In this document: in pieces, positions 1-9,344 of the stretch
Position numbering within the stretch: the first letter of the stretch is position 1
Layout: each line of letters starts with the position of its first letter
Origin: JBBSNV01 sp964458605
GTDB lineage: Bacteria; Pseudomonadota; Alphaproteobacteria; Reyranellales; JAQSWP01
DNA length: 64,000 nt
NCBI GenBank assembly: GCA_964458605.1
Contig: CAYWLS010000025.1
Coordinates: forward strand, 1 to 64,000
Direction of reading: 5' to 3'
Translations under genes and position numbers: made by a program
Notes under the pieces: generated by a model
Seen by the model: the letters and a program-made list of their open reading frames with translations, nothing else
What the model was told of the DNA's origin: nothing
The model's database searches: none

Positions 1-15
1 TCGTCGGCAAAACAA

Positions 16-42
16 AAACCCCGCCGAAATTCGGCGGGGTTT
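16..42 (-). terminator. Intrinsic terminator of glmS
   Basis: A perfect 13-bp hairpin (arms 16-28 and 30-42, GC core CCCCGCCG/CGGCGGGG) lies about 60 bp beyond the glmS stop. Read on the minus strand, the stem is followed by a T-rich stretch, the complement of the AACAAAA at 11-17. This is the classic rho-independent layout and it probably also ends transcripts arriving from the left on the plus strand. Confidence 0.75.
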
Positions 43-55
43 GTCAGCGGTCTGA

Positions 56-77
56 GGGCGCCTCAGGGCGCCCTTTT
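56..77 (+). terminator. Intrinsic terminator for a plus-strand gene left of the window
   Basis: GGGCGCC (56-62), a four-base loop, GGCGCCC (67-73) and TTTT (74-77) form a short rho-independent terminator reading rightwards. It would protect against plus-strand readthrough into the antisense of glmS. Confidence 0.55.
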
Positions 78-101
78 CATTTCAGCACAAGCAATCCGAC
101 C

Positions 102-1922
<1,821 letters not shown>

Positions 1923-1967
1923 GCTTTGAGCCTCGTCGGGCCGATCGCCCTGCTGTTTGCGTTTCGC

Positions 1968-3407
1968 CTATTGCCGCTTCGCCGCGGCCGCCTTGTGCGC
2001 CTGCGCCCTGGCCTTGTTGCGCGCCCGCACCGCCGGCGCCCGGCCGGGGATGTCGCGCTGGCGCGCCCGGGCAATGGTCAGGGCGTCGGCCGGCACGTCG
2101 CTGACCACCACGCTGCCGGCGCCGATATTGGCGCCGCGGCCGATCCTGACCGGCGCCACCAGCGCGGCATTCGAGCCGACGAACGCCTCCGCGCCGATCT
2201 CGGTGCGGTATTTGCCGTAACCGTCGTAGTTTACCGTAATGACCCCGGCGCCGATATTGCTGGCTCGGCCGACGGCGGCATCGCCGATATAGGCCAGGTG
2301 GTTGGCCTTGGCGCCTTTGCCCATCGTGGTCGCCTTCAGCTCGACGAAATTGCCGATATGCACGGCCTCGCCCAGCACAGTGCCGGGCCGCAGCCGAGCG
2401 AACGGCCCGATCACCGCACCCTTGCCGATGCGCGTGCCGGCGATATGGCTGAAAGCCCTGATGGTCGCGTCCTGCTCGACCGTCACGCCCGGCCCGAACA
2501 CCACGCCGGGTTCGACCACCACGTCGCGCCCCAGCCGGGTGTCGAAGCTCAGCCATACGCTGTGCGGATCGACCAACGTCACGCCCCGTTCCATCGCCTC
2601 GGCCCGCAACCGGCGTTGCAGCGCCGCTTCGGCCGCCGCCAGTTCCGCTCGCGTGTTGATGCCGAGAAACTCCTCGGCCGGCCCTTCGGCATAGCTGCAC
2701 CGCTTGCCGGCGCGACGGGCCAGCCCGACCAGATCGGTCAGGTAGTATTCTTTCTTGCGGTTGCTGTCGGAGACCTGACGCAACAGCCCGGGCAGCAGCG
2801 CGCCATCGACGATCATGGCGCCGGAATTGCACAGGCCGATGACACGCTGCGCGGCATCGGCCTCCTTCGATTCGACGATCGCCAGCAGGTCGCCCCTGGC
2901 ATCGGTCACCAGCCGGCCGTAGGGCGACGGATCGGCGGGCCGGAAGCCCAGCACCGCCACCGCCGCCCCGGTCCGGCGCCGGCGCGCCACCAGGCTGCGC
3001 AGGGTGGCGCTCGACACCAGCGGCGTGTCGCCGAACACGATCAGCACGTCGCCCGCGGCCTCCGCCTTTCCCAGCCCGGCCAGGCCGGCGCGGGCGGCGT
3101 CGGCGGTGCCGCGCGGCTCGGGCTGGATCGCCACCGCATGCGGCGCGACCGCGGCCCGGACCGCCTCCTGGCCGGGGCCGATCACCACCACGATACGCTG
3201 CGGCTTGAGCGCGGCGATATTGGCCAGGACATGGCCGATCATCGACCGGCCAGCCAGTTCGTGCAGGACCTTGGGCCGGGCCGAGCGCATGCGCGTGCCG
3301 GCGCCGGCGGCGAGGACCAGGACGGCTAGGGGGCTGGACGGCACGGCGGCAACAACGATCCTCGGCGGATATTCGGGCAAGACATTGAAGACCAACGACA
3401 ATGCCAT
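1968..3407 (-). CDS. glmU: Bifunctional GlmU: glucosamine-1-phosphate acetyltransferase / UDP-GlcNAc pyrophosphorylase
   Basis: Catalyses the last two steps to UDP-GlcNAc in the cytoplasm. The N-terminal uridyltransferase domain shows LAAGAGTRM, the nucleotide-binding loop, plus GTADAA and VFGDTPL. The C-terminal half is a left-handed beta-helix of hexapeptide repeats (for example VVVEPGVVFGPG, NIGAGVITVNYDGYGK), which carries the acetyltransferase site. The ATG at 3407 gives 479 residues. A GTG at 3344 with an upstream AGGA gives 458, closer to the usual length of about 456, and may be the true start; in-frame reading continues further upstream but there overlaps the divergent gph leader. 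The C-terminus is Ala/Arg/Lys-rich (KARAQAHKAAAAKRQ). It heads the glmU-glmS operon, divergent from gph. Confidence 0.95.
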   Translation of the reverse strand: MALSLVFNVLPEYPPRIVVAAVPSSPLAVLVLAAGAGTRMRSARPKVLHELAGRSMIGHVLANIAALKPQRIVVVIGPGQEAVRAAVAPHAVAIQPEPRGTADAARAGLAGLGKAEAAGDVLIVFGDTPLVSSATLRSLVARRRRTGAAVAVLGFRPADPSPYGRLVTDARGDLLAIVESKEADAAQRVIGLCNSGAMIVDGALLPGLLRQVSDSNRKKEYYLTDLVGLARRAGKRCSYAEGPAEEFLGINTRAELAAAEAALQRRLRAEAMERGVTLVDPHSVWLSFDTRLGRDVVVEPGVVFGPGVTVEQDATIRAFSHIAGTRIGKGAVIGPFARLRPGTVLGEAVHIGNFVELKATTMGKGAKANHLAYIGDAAVGRASNIGAGVITVNYDGYGKYRTEIGAEAFVGSNAALVAPVRIGRGANIGAGSVVVSDVPADALTIARARQRDIPGRAPAVRARNKARAQAHKAAAAKRQ

Positions 3408-3500
3408 ATCGCCCCCGGCCGCGCCATGCACATCGGCCCGCCTGCTTGTCGACGGATCGGCGGGCTTGCCCGCGCCGCCGGCAATGGGCATGTATGGCCC

Positions 3501-4193
3501 ATGGCAAATATCGATATCGACACCATCATCTTCGATTTGGACGGAACTTTGATCGACAGCGCGCTGGACGTGGGCGCGGCGGTCAACCGGGTGCTGGTCG
3601 AGCAGGGCTTCGAGCCGATCGACGACCAGACCGCGCGCAACCTGATGGGCGAAGGCGGCAAGGCTATGGTGGCCAAGGCCTTCCGCCTGCGCGGCCAGGA
3701 TCTGACCGAATCGACGCTGCAGCGCCTGACCCGCCGCTTCATCGATCACTACCAGGCCGATCCGATCGGCCGCACCACGCTCTATCCCGACGTGGCGGCG
3801 ATCCTGGCCGAGCTGCACGGCCAGGGCATCCGCATGGCGGTGTGCACCAACAAGTTCGAGCGGCCTGCCCGCGACATCCTGCAGGCGCTGGGCTTGAGCG
3901 GCTTCATCCACGACGTCGCCGGCGCCGACACATTCGCCGTACGCAAACCAGACCCCGGCCATTTGCTTCATCTGCTGCGGCGGATCGAGCGCCACACCCA
4001 TCGGGCCGTGATGGTGGGCGATTCGATCCACGACGTGCAGGCCGCCAAGGCCGCCCGCATCCCGGTGGTGGCGGTGAGCTGGGGCTACACCATCGAGCCG
4101 GCGGCCAGCTTCGGCGCCGATGTGCTGATCGACCGGTTCTCGGCCCTGCCCCAGGCTTTGCGCGGCCTTGCCGCACTGCCGCGGGTTTCTTGA
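3501..4193 (+). CDS. gph: Phosphoglycolate phosphatase, HAD superfamily
   Basis: A HAD hydrolase of 230 residues, expected to dephosphorylate 2-phosphoglycolate from DNA repair or glycolate metabolism. The nucleophile motif FDLDGTLIDS gives Asp12 and Asp14, the conserved Lys lies in KPDPGHLL, and the metal-binding loop is MVGDSIHDVQAA. A helical cap domain fills about residues 20-90. The ATG at 3501 places the HAD motif at the normal distance from the N-terminus; in-frame sequence further upstream is Pro/Arg-rich and unlike the family. It is divergent from glmU, with 93 bp between starts for the shared promoter region. Gph and other sugar-phosphate HAD phosphatases cannot be fully separated by sequence, but next to glmU in alphaproteobacteria Gph is the usual identity. 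Confidence 0.85.
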   Translation: MANIDIDTIIFDLDGTLIDSALDVGAAVNRVLVEQGFEPIDDQTARNLMGEGGKAMVAKAFRLRGQDLTESTLQRLTRRFIDHYQADPIGRTTLYPDVAAILAELHGQGIRMAVCTNKFERPARDILQALGLSGFIHDVAGADTFAVRKPDPGHLLHLLRRIERHTHRAVMVGDSIHDVQAAKAARIPVVAVSWGYTIEPAASFGADVLIDRFSALPQALRGLAALPRVS

Positions 4194-4228
4194 CAGGGCC
4201 GCCGCGGCCCCGTATATCGCAGCGCGTC

Positions 4229-4303
4229 GGGCGCGTAGCTCAGCGGGAGAGCGTCCCCTTCACACGGGGAAGGTCACAGGTTCAATCCCTGTCGCGCCCA
4301 CCA
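4229..4303 (+). tRNA. tRNA-Val (anticodon CAC)
   Basis: A full cloverleaf can be folded by hand. The acceptor is GGGCGCG with CGCGCCC, the D stem GCTC/GAGC, the anticodon stem TCCCC/GGGGA with loop TTCACAC (anticodon CAC at 4261-4263), the variable loop AGGTC, and the T stem ACAGG/CCTGT with loop TTCAATC. The discriminator is A, followed by an encoded CCA. It decodes GUG valine codons. It starts 35 bp after gph and ends 38 bp before the phosphatase gene. Confidence 0.96.
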
Positions 4304-4341
4304 ATCCCGGCTCATGGTACGAACACGCGAGGATCGACGGC

Positions 4342-4905
4342 ATGGTCCGTTCGCTGGTCCCCTTCGACGTCACGATCTGCGGCATTCCCGAGCTCGACAA
4401 GTTCCGCGATGCCCGCGTCAGCCATGTGCTGTCGATCATCGACCCGCAGGAGCCGGAGCCGGATGCGTTCCGCTTCTATCCCAGCCACGAGCGCCTGACC
4501 CTGCGCTTCGACGACATCGTGGCCAGCTATCCGGGTTTCCAGGCGCCCGGCCGCGACGATGTGAAGAAGCTGCTGGATTTCGGCCTGTCGCTGGACAGCG
4601 CCGGTCGCGAGGGACACCTGCTGGTGCATTGCCATGCCGGCATTTCGCGCTCGACCGCGGCCACCGCCATCCTGCTGGCCCAGCCCAATCCCGGCCGCGA
4701 GCGCGAGGCCTTCCTGGCGCTGCTCGAACTGCGCAACCATGCCTGGCCCAACACGCGCATGGTCGAATTCGCCGACGAGCTGATGGCGCGCAATGGCGCG
4801 CTGCTGACTGGGCTGGAGGCCTATCGGCGCGCGCTGCTGGAGCGCAAGCCGCATCTGGCCGAGATCATCCGCAATATCGGCCGGGGCAACGAACTGCCGT
4901 CATAG
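4342..4905 (+). CDS. Tyrosine / dual-specificity protein phosphatase-like protein
   Basis: A 187-residue cytoplasmic protein with the Cys-based phosphatase signature HCHAGISRS at residues 96-104 (nucleophile Cys97, phosphate-binding Arg103). An Asp pair near residue 57 could supply the general acid. The N-terminal part resembles the short bacterial tyrosine phosphatase family often annotated as protein tyrosine phosphatase. Start ATG 4342 is preceded by GAGGATCGACGGC, an acceptable ribosome-binding site. In-frame sequence further upstream runs through the tRNA gene and is not coding. No substrate can be deduced, and neither the tRNA nor gph beside it suggests a pathway. Confidence 0.8.
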   Translation: MVRSLVPFDVTICGIPELDKFRDARVSHVLSIIDPQEPEPDAFRFYPSHERLTLRFDDIVASYPGFQAPGRDDVKKLLDFGLSLDSAGREGHLLVHCHAGISRSTAATAILLAQPNPGREREAFLALLELRNHAWPNTRMVEFADELMARNGALLTGLEAYRRALLERKPHLAEIIRNIGRGNELPS

Positions 4906-4924
4906 AGACGGTCAGGCGCCTAGG

Positions 4925-5039
4925 TCACACGTTGGGGTCCATCGCGCCACCGATGGCGAAAGCCGGCTGAGTAACCACCGCTGTTGTCGGTACGCTGGCC
5001 AGCAGGAGCGCCACCAACAGAAGGCCTCGCGACGCTCAT
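4925..5039 (-). pseudogene. Second possible tiny exported peptide ending in DPN
   Basis: Immediately downstream of the previous element, overlapping its stop in an ATGA arrangement, a frame encodes LLLVALLLASVPTTAV, then a QPAFA-type cleavage site, IGGAMDPNV and a stop. The ATG at 5039 is out of frame with this body, while a TTG at 5017 is in frame and would give about 30 residues. Together with its neighbour it suggests a decayed tandem pair of signal-peptide-bearing micropeptides. Function unknown. Confidence 0.22.
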
Positions 5040-5151
5040 GGCACGCCGTTAGGATCGATACGAATGCTGGCGGCCTGGACCGTGACGGGAAGCGATGCGG
5101 TCGCGATGCCGGTCAGGGCGACAGCGAATGCGAGCAGAACGAGTTCGGCAT
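5036..5151 (-). pseudogene. Possible tiny exported peptide ending in DPNG, frame-disrupted
   Basis: An ATG (5149-5151) sits four bases after a strong GGAGGAG. One base out of frame with it, the sequence encodes a hydrophobic stretch LVLLAFAVALTGIATASLPV, a possible VQA cleavage site, then SIRIDPNGVP and a stop at 5036. This looks like a very short secreted peptide whose start is separated from the body by a one-base shift, from decay or sequencing error. I do not recognise a named family. The evidence is composition and the DPN ending shared with the next frame. Confidence 0.25.
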
Positions 5152-5244
5152 TACTCCTCCACCCGGGGGCAGAGCGATCGCGCTACGCTGCCGATGGGAT
5201 CCGGCCAACTTCTCCTCCGCGCCGTTCCTTGTCATATCCGTTCA

Positions 5245-5275
5245 TCAGTCCCTATACGAAACGTATAGGGACTGA
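5245..5275. repeat. Perfect 14-bp inverted repeat with 3-nt centre
   Basis: TCAGTCCCTATACG (5245-5258), AAA, CGTATAGGGACTGA (5262-5275). It sits about 60 bp past the end of the minus-strand SDR gene. There is no T-run, so it is not a standard terminator. It could be a dimeric regulator site, an RNA stem or a recombination remnant. Confidence 0.85.
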
Positions 5276-5336
5276 GACCACCAACGAGAGCGTCAACTGG
5301 GCGATTCTCCGATAAAAATCAATATTCTAGGACAAG

Positions 5337-6122
5337 CTAGCGAGCCTTGAGCGGCGAGCCCGCCAGATGCATGCCGGCATCGGAGATCAGCACCTCGCCG
5401 GTGACATTGCCGGCACCGGTGATGAACCATACCGCCACCTCCGCCATGTCCTCCGGCGTGCCGGCATGCTTGAGCGGCGTGTTCTCTTCCTGCTGCTTCT
5501 TGACGTTCTCGTAGGTGGCCTCGCCCAGGCCGGTGCGCAGCCAGCGGCTCTGGATGAAGCCGGGGCAGACCGCGTTGACGCGGATCTCCGGTCCCAGCGC
5601 TCGCGCCAGCGACAAGGTCATGGTGTTGAGCGCGCCCTTCGAAGCGGCATAGGGCACCGACGAACCGATGCCCATCACGCCGGCGACCGAGGAGATGTTG
5701 ACCACCGATCCCCTGCCCTGCTTCTTCATGTGCGGCGCCACCGCCCGCACCATCTGGTAGGCGCCCACCACGTTGACCGAATAGATGCGCAGGAAGTCGT
5801 CCTTGTCGACGCCGTCGAGATTGGCGTGGGTGTTGAACTTGCTGATGCCGGCATTGTTGATCAGCCCGTCGACGCGTCCCCATTTGTCGATGGTTTCCTG
5901 CACCATGCGCCGGCAATCGGCATCGTCGGCGACATCGGCCTGCACCAGCAGGGTGTCGGCGCCCAGCTTGCGGCATTCGGCTTCGGTCTGCTCGGCCTCC
6001 GCCTTGCTCTTGGTGTAGTTGATCGTCACCGCCCAGCCCTGCCGGGCCAGCATCCGCGCCGCTGCTGCGCCCAGCCCGGTGGCCGAGCCGGTCACGATCG
6101 CCACTTTCCTGTCGTTCGCCAT
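5337..6122 (-). CDS. Short-chain dehydrogenase/reductase (3-oxoacyl reductase-like)
   Basis: A 261-residue classical SDR using NAD(P)H. The cofactor motif TGSATGLG is at residues 11-18, INNAG near 88-92, and the catalytic set is Ser144, Tyr158 and Lys162 in SSVPYAASK. Start ATG 6122 follows GGGGAGGAAGCGACA, an excellent ribosome-binding site; the upstream in-frame extension is Arg-rich and was discarded. It is transcribed away from the next SDR gene, with about 100 bp shared promoter space. Substrate is unknown; FabG-like acyl or steroid/alcohol dehydrogenases are all possible. Confidence 0.85.
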   Translation of the reverse strand: MANDRKVAIVTGSATGLGAAAARMLARQGWAVTINYTKSKAEAEQTEAECRKLGADTLLVQADVADDADCRRMVQETIDKWGRVDGLINNAGISKFNTHANLDGVDKDDFLRIYSVNVVGAYQMVRAVAPHMKKQGRGSVVNISSVAGVMGIGSSVPYAASKGALNTMTLSLARALGPEIRVNAVCPGFIQSRWLRTGLGEATYENVKKQQEENTPLKHAGTPEDMAEVAVWFITGAGNVTGEVLISDAGMHLAGSPLKAR

Positions 6123-6220
6123 TGTCGCTTCCTCCCCACACTGTGGCCGCAGCTTGGCGGCCCGCCGGCCTGGCTGCAACCGCTTCCTGTGATAGCATCG
6201 CCTGCAGGGAGGATGATGCG

Positions 6221-6985
6221 ATGTCGGATATGTTCTCGCTCACGGGCAAGGTGGCGCTGGTGACCGGCGCCTCGCGCGGGCTGGGCCGCCACATGGCGCG
6301 CACACTGGCCGCGCAGGGCGCCACGGTGGTGATCAACGCGCGCAAAGCCGCCGACCTGCAGAATACGGCCGACGAAATCCGCAGCGCCGGCGGCCGCGCC
6401 GGCATCGCTGCCTTCGACGTCACCGACGAGCCGGCCGTGACCAAGGCGATCAATTGCATCGTCGAGGAGCATGGCAAACTCGACATCCTGGTCAACAACG
6501 CCGGCATCATGCACCGCCAGTCGATCGTCGATACGGCGACGGCGGACTGGAAGCGCATCATCGACACCAACCTGAACGCTTCCTTCGTCGTGGCGCGCGA
6601 AGCGGCCAGGCTCATGCTGCCGCGCAACTACGGCCGCATCATCAACCTGGCCTCGGTAATGGCCGTGCTGGGCCGCGCCACGGTGGCGGCCTATGTCGCC
6701 TCCAAGCACGGCATCGTCGGCCTGACCAAGACCCTGGCGGCCGAGCTGGGGCCCAACGTCACGGTCAATGCCATCGCGCCCGGCTATATCCGTACCGAGA
6801 TCAACACGGTGCTGCAGCAGAACAGGGAGTTTACCGCCATGCTCGAACAGCGCACCGCCGCCCACCGCTGGGGCGACGCAAGGGACCTGGACGGCATGCT
6901 GGTGCTGTTGGCTTCCGACGCTTCGGCCTATATCACCGGCCAGACCATGGTGGTGGATGGCGGGCTGACCACCATTCTCGCCTGA
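6221..6985 (+). CDS. Short-chain dehydrogenase/reductase (gluconate 5-dehydrogenase-like)
   Basis: A 254-residue classical SDR. TGASRGLG at residues 15-22 binds NAD(P), VNNAGIM follows near 91, and the catalytic residues are Ser145, Tyr158 and Lys162 (YVASKHG). The overall pattern (SLTGKVALVTG start, SKHGIVGLTK, VNAIAPGYIRTE) is close to gluconate/2-deoxygluconate dehydrogenases, but the substrate cannot be fixed. The start ATG 6221 has CAGGGAGGATGATGCG upstream. The stop overlaps the start of the next gene (TGATG), implying translational coupling with the small membrane-anchored protein behind it. Confidence 0.85.
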   Translation: MSDMFSLTGKVALVTGASRGLGRHMARTLAAQGATVVINARKAADLQNTADEIRSAGGRAGIAAFDVTDEPAVTKAINCIVEEHGKLDILVNNAGIMHRQSIVDTATADWKRIIDTNLNASFVVAREAARLMLPRNYGRIINLASVMAVLGRATVAAYVASKHGIVGLTKTLAAELGPNVTVNAIAPGYIRTEINTVLQQNREFTAMLEQRTAAHRWGDARDLDGMLVLLASDASAYITGQTMVVDGGLTTILA

Positions 6986-7464
6986 TGCGCTCGGTCCGGC
7001 GCGCCGCAGCCCTGGTCATCGTGGTGGCGGCCGCGATCGGCCTGGCCTGGGGACTGGGTTGGATCAGGCACGACGTCCTTGCCGTTCAGCCGCTGCCCGA
7101 CCAGGCGTTGGGCCCGGATAGCGCCGGCTATCGCAACGTCTATGTCGAACCGGCCGAGATCGCCGACGGCAAGCGCCGGTTCGAGGGCCGCAACGCCAGG
7201 CTCATGGCCTTCGACCAGAAGGGCAAGATCGGGCTGTGCGGGTTCGTCATCGTGCCCGCCGAGCAGGCCAGGATGGTTGGCCAATGGCTGGCCCAGGCGC
7301 GGGTGTCGGTCGACGGCCAGCGCGTGGCGGCTGGTTTCGTCGCCGTCGTCGGCCCGGACGACAAACCGCAGGCGCATTGCGTAGCGACGCCGGTCGACTG
7401 GCCGGGCGATCGCGACAAGATCGAGCTCGACATCACCGGCACGCCGCTGATCGGACAGACGTGA
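6985..7464 (+). CDS. Membrane-anchored hypothetical protein
   Basis: A 159-residue protein with one N-terminal hydrophobic segment (residues about 6-26, AAALVIVVAAAIGLAWGLGW) and a soluble, probably periplasmic domain. I do not recognise a family. The soluble part has paired Cys residues (IGLCGFVIV and QAHCVATP) that could form a disulfide and a beta-rich pattern. Its ATG overlaps the stop of the preceding SDR, so the two are likely cotranslated. Downstream it converges on the Rieske oxygenase gene, with 12 bp between stops. Confidence 0.65.
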   Translation: MRSVRRAAALVIVVAAAIGLAWGLGWIRHDVLAVQPLPDQALGPDSAGYRNVYVEPAEIADGKRRFEGRNARLMAFDQKGKIGLCGFVIVPAEQARMVGQWLAQARVSVDGQRVAAGFVAVVGPDDKPQAHCVATPVDWPGDRDKIELDITGTPLIGQT

Positions 7465-7476
7465 CGGGAGCGCCGG

Positions 7477-8616
7477 TCAGGCGATCTCGCGTTCGACGAT
7501 GTCGTGGAAGCGGGTCGAAAGCCATTCGAAGCGGCCGAAGCGCAGCCGCTCGTTGGCGCCCGAGCGCAGGGTGGACTGCATCGACTCCATCATGTCGTAA
7601 TCCTCGTCCAGCGCGTCCCAGAAGATCTTCATGTTGCGATTCCAGTAGTCGCGCGCCTTGTCGGTCTGCGGCGGCTCCGGCACCAGCGCCATCGAGTCGA
7701 GCACGACATGCTCGGGTCCCTGCGGCCACACCGTCATCACCACGGCGTGGTCCGGCTCGACCAGCACGATGGTGTTGGGGAACAGGGTGTAGATGACGTT
7801 GCCGGCCCAGCGTATGTCCCATTGCGACTCGTCGGTGCCCTTCAGTTCGACCGTCCGCGCCTTGGGCAGGAACATGCGCATATGCGGATCGAACACGTCG
7901 AACACGCCCTTGTTGTCGCCGAACATCGGGGCAATGGTGCGCGCATGGGCGAAGCGGAAGTGATAGGTCTCCAGATTGGCGTCGAACATCATCTTCCAGT
8001 TCATGCGGCGCTCGAAGCGGCGCGGGTGGTAGCGCACCGCGCCGTCGAAGCCGAAGCGGCGCAGATCGGCGCCGACCGGGCCCAGCCAGGCCTGGAAATC
8101 GAATTCCTTCTGCGGCGGCGCCGGCATGACGAAGACCAGCCCGGCGGCTTCGTAGACCGGCAGTTCGACCAGCCCGTTGGCGGCCTTGTCCAGGCTCGGG
8201 AATCCTTCCTCGTGCGGCAGGCCGACCAGCCTGCCGTCATGGGCGAAGGTCCAGGCATGGTACGGGCAGACGATGGTGCCTTTGCATTGCGTCTGGTCTG
8301 CCGCCACCAGCCGCGTGCCGCGATGGCGGCAGACATTGAGGAACGCGCGCAGCACCCCGTCGCGCCCACGCAGCACCAGGATCGGCCGGCCGGAAAGATC
8401 GTGCGTCAGGCAATCGCCCGGCCGGCCGACCTGCGAGGCGGCGCACACCACCAGCGGCATGCGGCGGAACAACACCTCGACCTCGCGCCGGCAGCGTTCG
8501 GGATCGAGATAGCGGTCGAGCGCGACGAAGCTCTCCTCGCCCTGCATGTCGGCGGCGTTGCGTTCGAACTGGTCGAGCGCGGCGCGGATCAGCCGCACCT
8601 GGGTCGCGTGGTCCAT
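7477..8616 (-). CDS. Rieske non-heme iron oxygenase, alpha subunit
   Basis: A 379-residue aromatic-ring-hydroxylating or demethylating oxygenase. The N-terminal Rieske domain binds [2Fe-2S] through Cys96-x-His98 and Cys117-x2-His120. The catalytic domain has the mononuclear iron motif NLETYHFRFAH near 230, with a distal Asp expected in DEDYDMMES. Length and layout fit the family that includes carnitine, glycine-betaine and phenylpropionate oxygenases. A reductase partner is not encoded nearby and must be supplied elsewhere. Start ATG 8616 follows GGGAGGGACCG. It lies 20 bp after a TetR gene on the same strand, so it is probably the regulator's main target. Confidence 0.85.
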   Translation of the reverse strand: MDHATQVRLIRAALDQFERNAADMQGEESFVALDRYLDPERCRREVEVLFRRMPLVVCAASQVGRPGDCLTHDLSGRPILVLRGRDGVLRAFLNVCRHRGTRLVAADQTQCKGTIVCPYHAWTFAHDGRLVGLPHEEGFPSLDKAANGLVELPVYEAAGLVFVMPAPPQKEFDFQAWLGPVGADLRRFGFDGAVRYHPRRFERRMNWKMMFDANLETYHFRFAHARTIAPMFGDNKGVFDVFDPHMRMFLPKARTVELKGTDESQWDIRWAGNVIYTLFPNTIVLVEPDHAVVMTVWPQGPEHVVLDSMALVPEPPQTDKARDYWNRNMKIFWDALDEDYDMMESMQSTLRSGANERLRFGRFEWLSTRFHDIVEREIA

Positions 8617-8636
8617 CGGTCCCTCCCGTCGTTGTT

Positions 8637-9263
8637 CTAGTCCTGCAGCAGGGCGCGGCGCAGATGCGCCAGGGCCTGGCGGCGATGCGCCTGCCACAGC
8701 GGGCCGGGCTTGCGGCCGACGATGCCGGCGATGGTCGGCAGGCCGTTGGCGAAATAGGACAGCGAGCCGATCATGTGGAACACGAACAGCGGTGCGTCGC
8801 AGCGGCGGAACACGCCGGCGCGCTGGCCGTCGACGATCACCTGGCTCATGCCCTCGATCAGCCTGGTCATGGCGAAATGCCGGGCAGTGGCGATGCGCTC
8901 GACGTTTTCGGTCAGCTCCCGCATCACCAGCCGCGCCCGGTCGGGCTGCGCTTCCAGCCAGTCGGCGAAGGCCTCGAACAGCGCCTCGAAGCGCACCGCC
9001 GGCGGCGCCGTGCTGCGCAGCGCCGGCGCCACCGCCTGCTCCATATCCGCCGCCACCCGGTCGAGCACGGCGCGATAGAGCTTTTCCTTGCTGGGGTAGT
9101 AGTGCAGCAGCGCCGCGTTGGACAGCGCCGCCGCCCGGCCGATGTCGCGCAGGGCGACGCCGGCCAGGCCCTGGGCGGCGAACAGCTTTTCCGCCTCCAT
9201 CAGCAGGCGCTCGCTTGTAGCAGGCCGGCCGGGGGCGAGATCGACAAGGCGCGGGCGAGCCAT
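8637..9263 (-). CDS. TetR-family transcriptional regulator
   Basis: A 208-residue regulator. The N-terminal helix-turn-helix spans about residues 25-65 (VALRDIGRAAALSNAALLHY then YPSKEKLYRAVLDRV), and a variable ligand-binding domain follows. It is the first gene of a two-gene unit with the Rieske oxygenase and divergent from the M20 peptidase. The intergenic DNA holds a 14-bp palindrome that is the obvious autoregulatory operator, so oxygenase and regulator would both be induced by the oxygenase substrate. Start ATG 9263 was chosen because the HTH then has normal placement; a further in-frame ATG upstream would run through the operator. Confidence 0.88.
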   Translation of the reverse strand: MARPRLVDLAPGRPATSERLLMEAEKLFAAQGLAGVALRDIGRAAALSNAALLHYYPSKEKLYRAVLDRVAADMEQAVAPALRSTAPPAVRFEALFEAFADWLEAQPDRARLVMRELTENVERIATARHFAMTRLIEGMSQVIVDGQRAGVFRRCDAPLFVFHMIGSLSYFANGLPTIAGIVGRKPGPLWQAHRRQALAHLRRALLQD

Positions 9264-9280
9264 GGCTGTTTCGCTAATAG

Positions 9281-9294
9281 ACCAACTGGTTGGT
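9281..9294. promoter_or_regulatory. TetR-type palindromic operator
   Basis: ACCAAC-TG-GTTGGT is a perfect two-fold site lying 17 bp before the tetR start and 50 bp before the peptidase start, next to the AT-rich TTTATTAA. Position and symmetry fit a TetR dimer site controlling both directions. Confidence 0.7.
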
Positions 9295-9344
9295 TTATTA
9301 ACCCGCCTCGCCAGGCCGGTCAAGGGATTGCTAAGCTATTGGCC

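Larger units (their letters stand above)
4906..5336. other. 431-bp region without an intact gene
   Basis: No open frame here has good coding character. It contains two decayed-looking tiny signal-peptide frames on the minus strand (4925-5151), a perfect long palindrome (5245-5275) and an AT-rich stretch (about 5312-5336) just past the end of the downstream minus-strand SDR gene. Plus-strand frames such as 5064-5315 have no ribosome-binding site and unnatural composition. Confidence 0.6.

Noticed and set aside
3405..4031. An N-terminal extension of glmU by some 200 residues
   Set aside because: It would overlap gph on the other strand and shows no homology-like pattern; GlmU is complete from 3407 or 3344.
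5064..5315. An 83-residue plus-strand frame in the intergenic region
   Set aside because: It has no ribosome-binding site, crosses the perfect palindrome and has no domain or export features.
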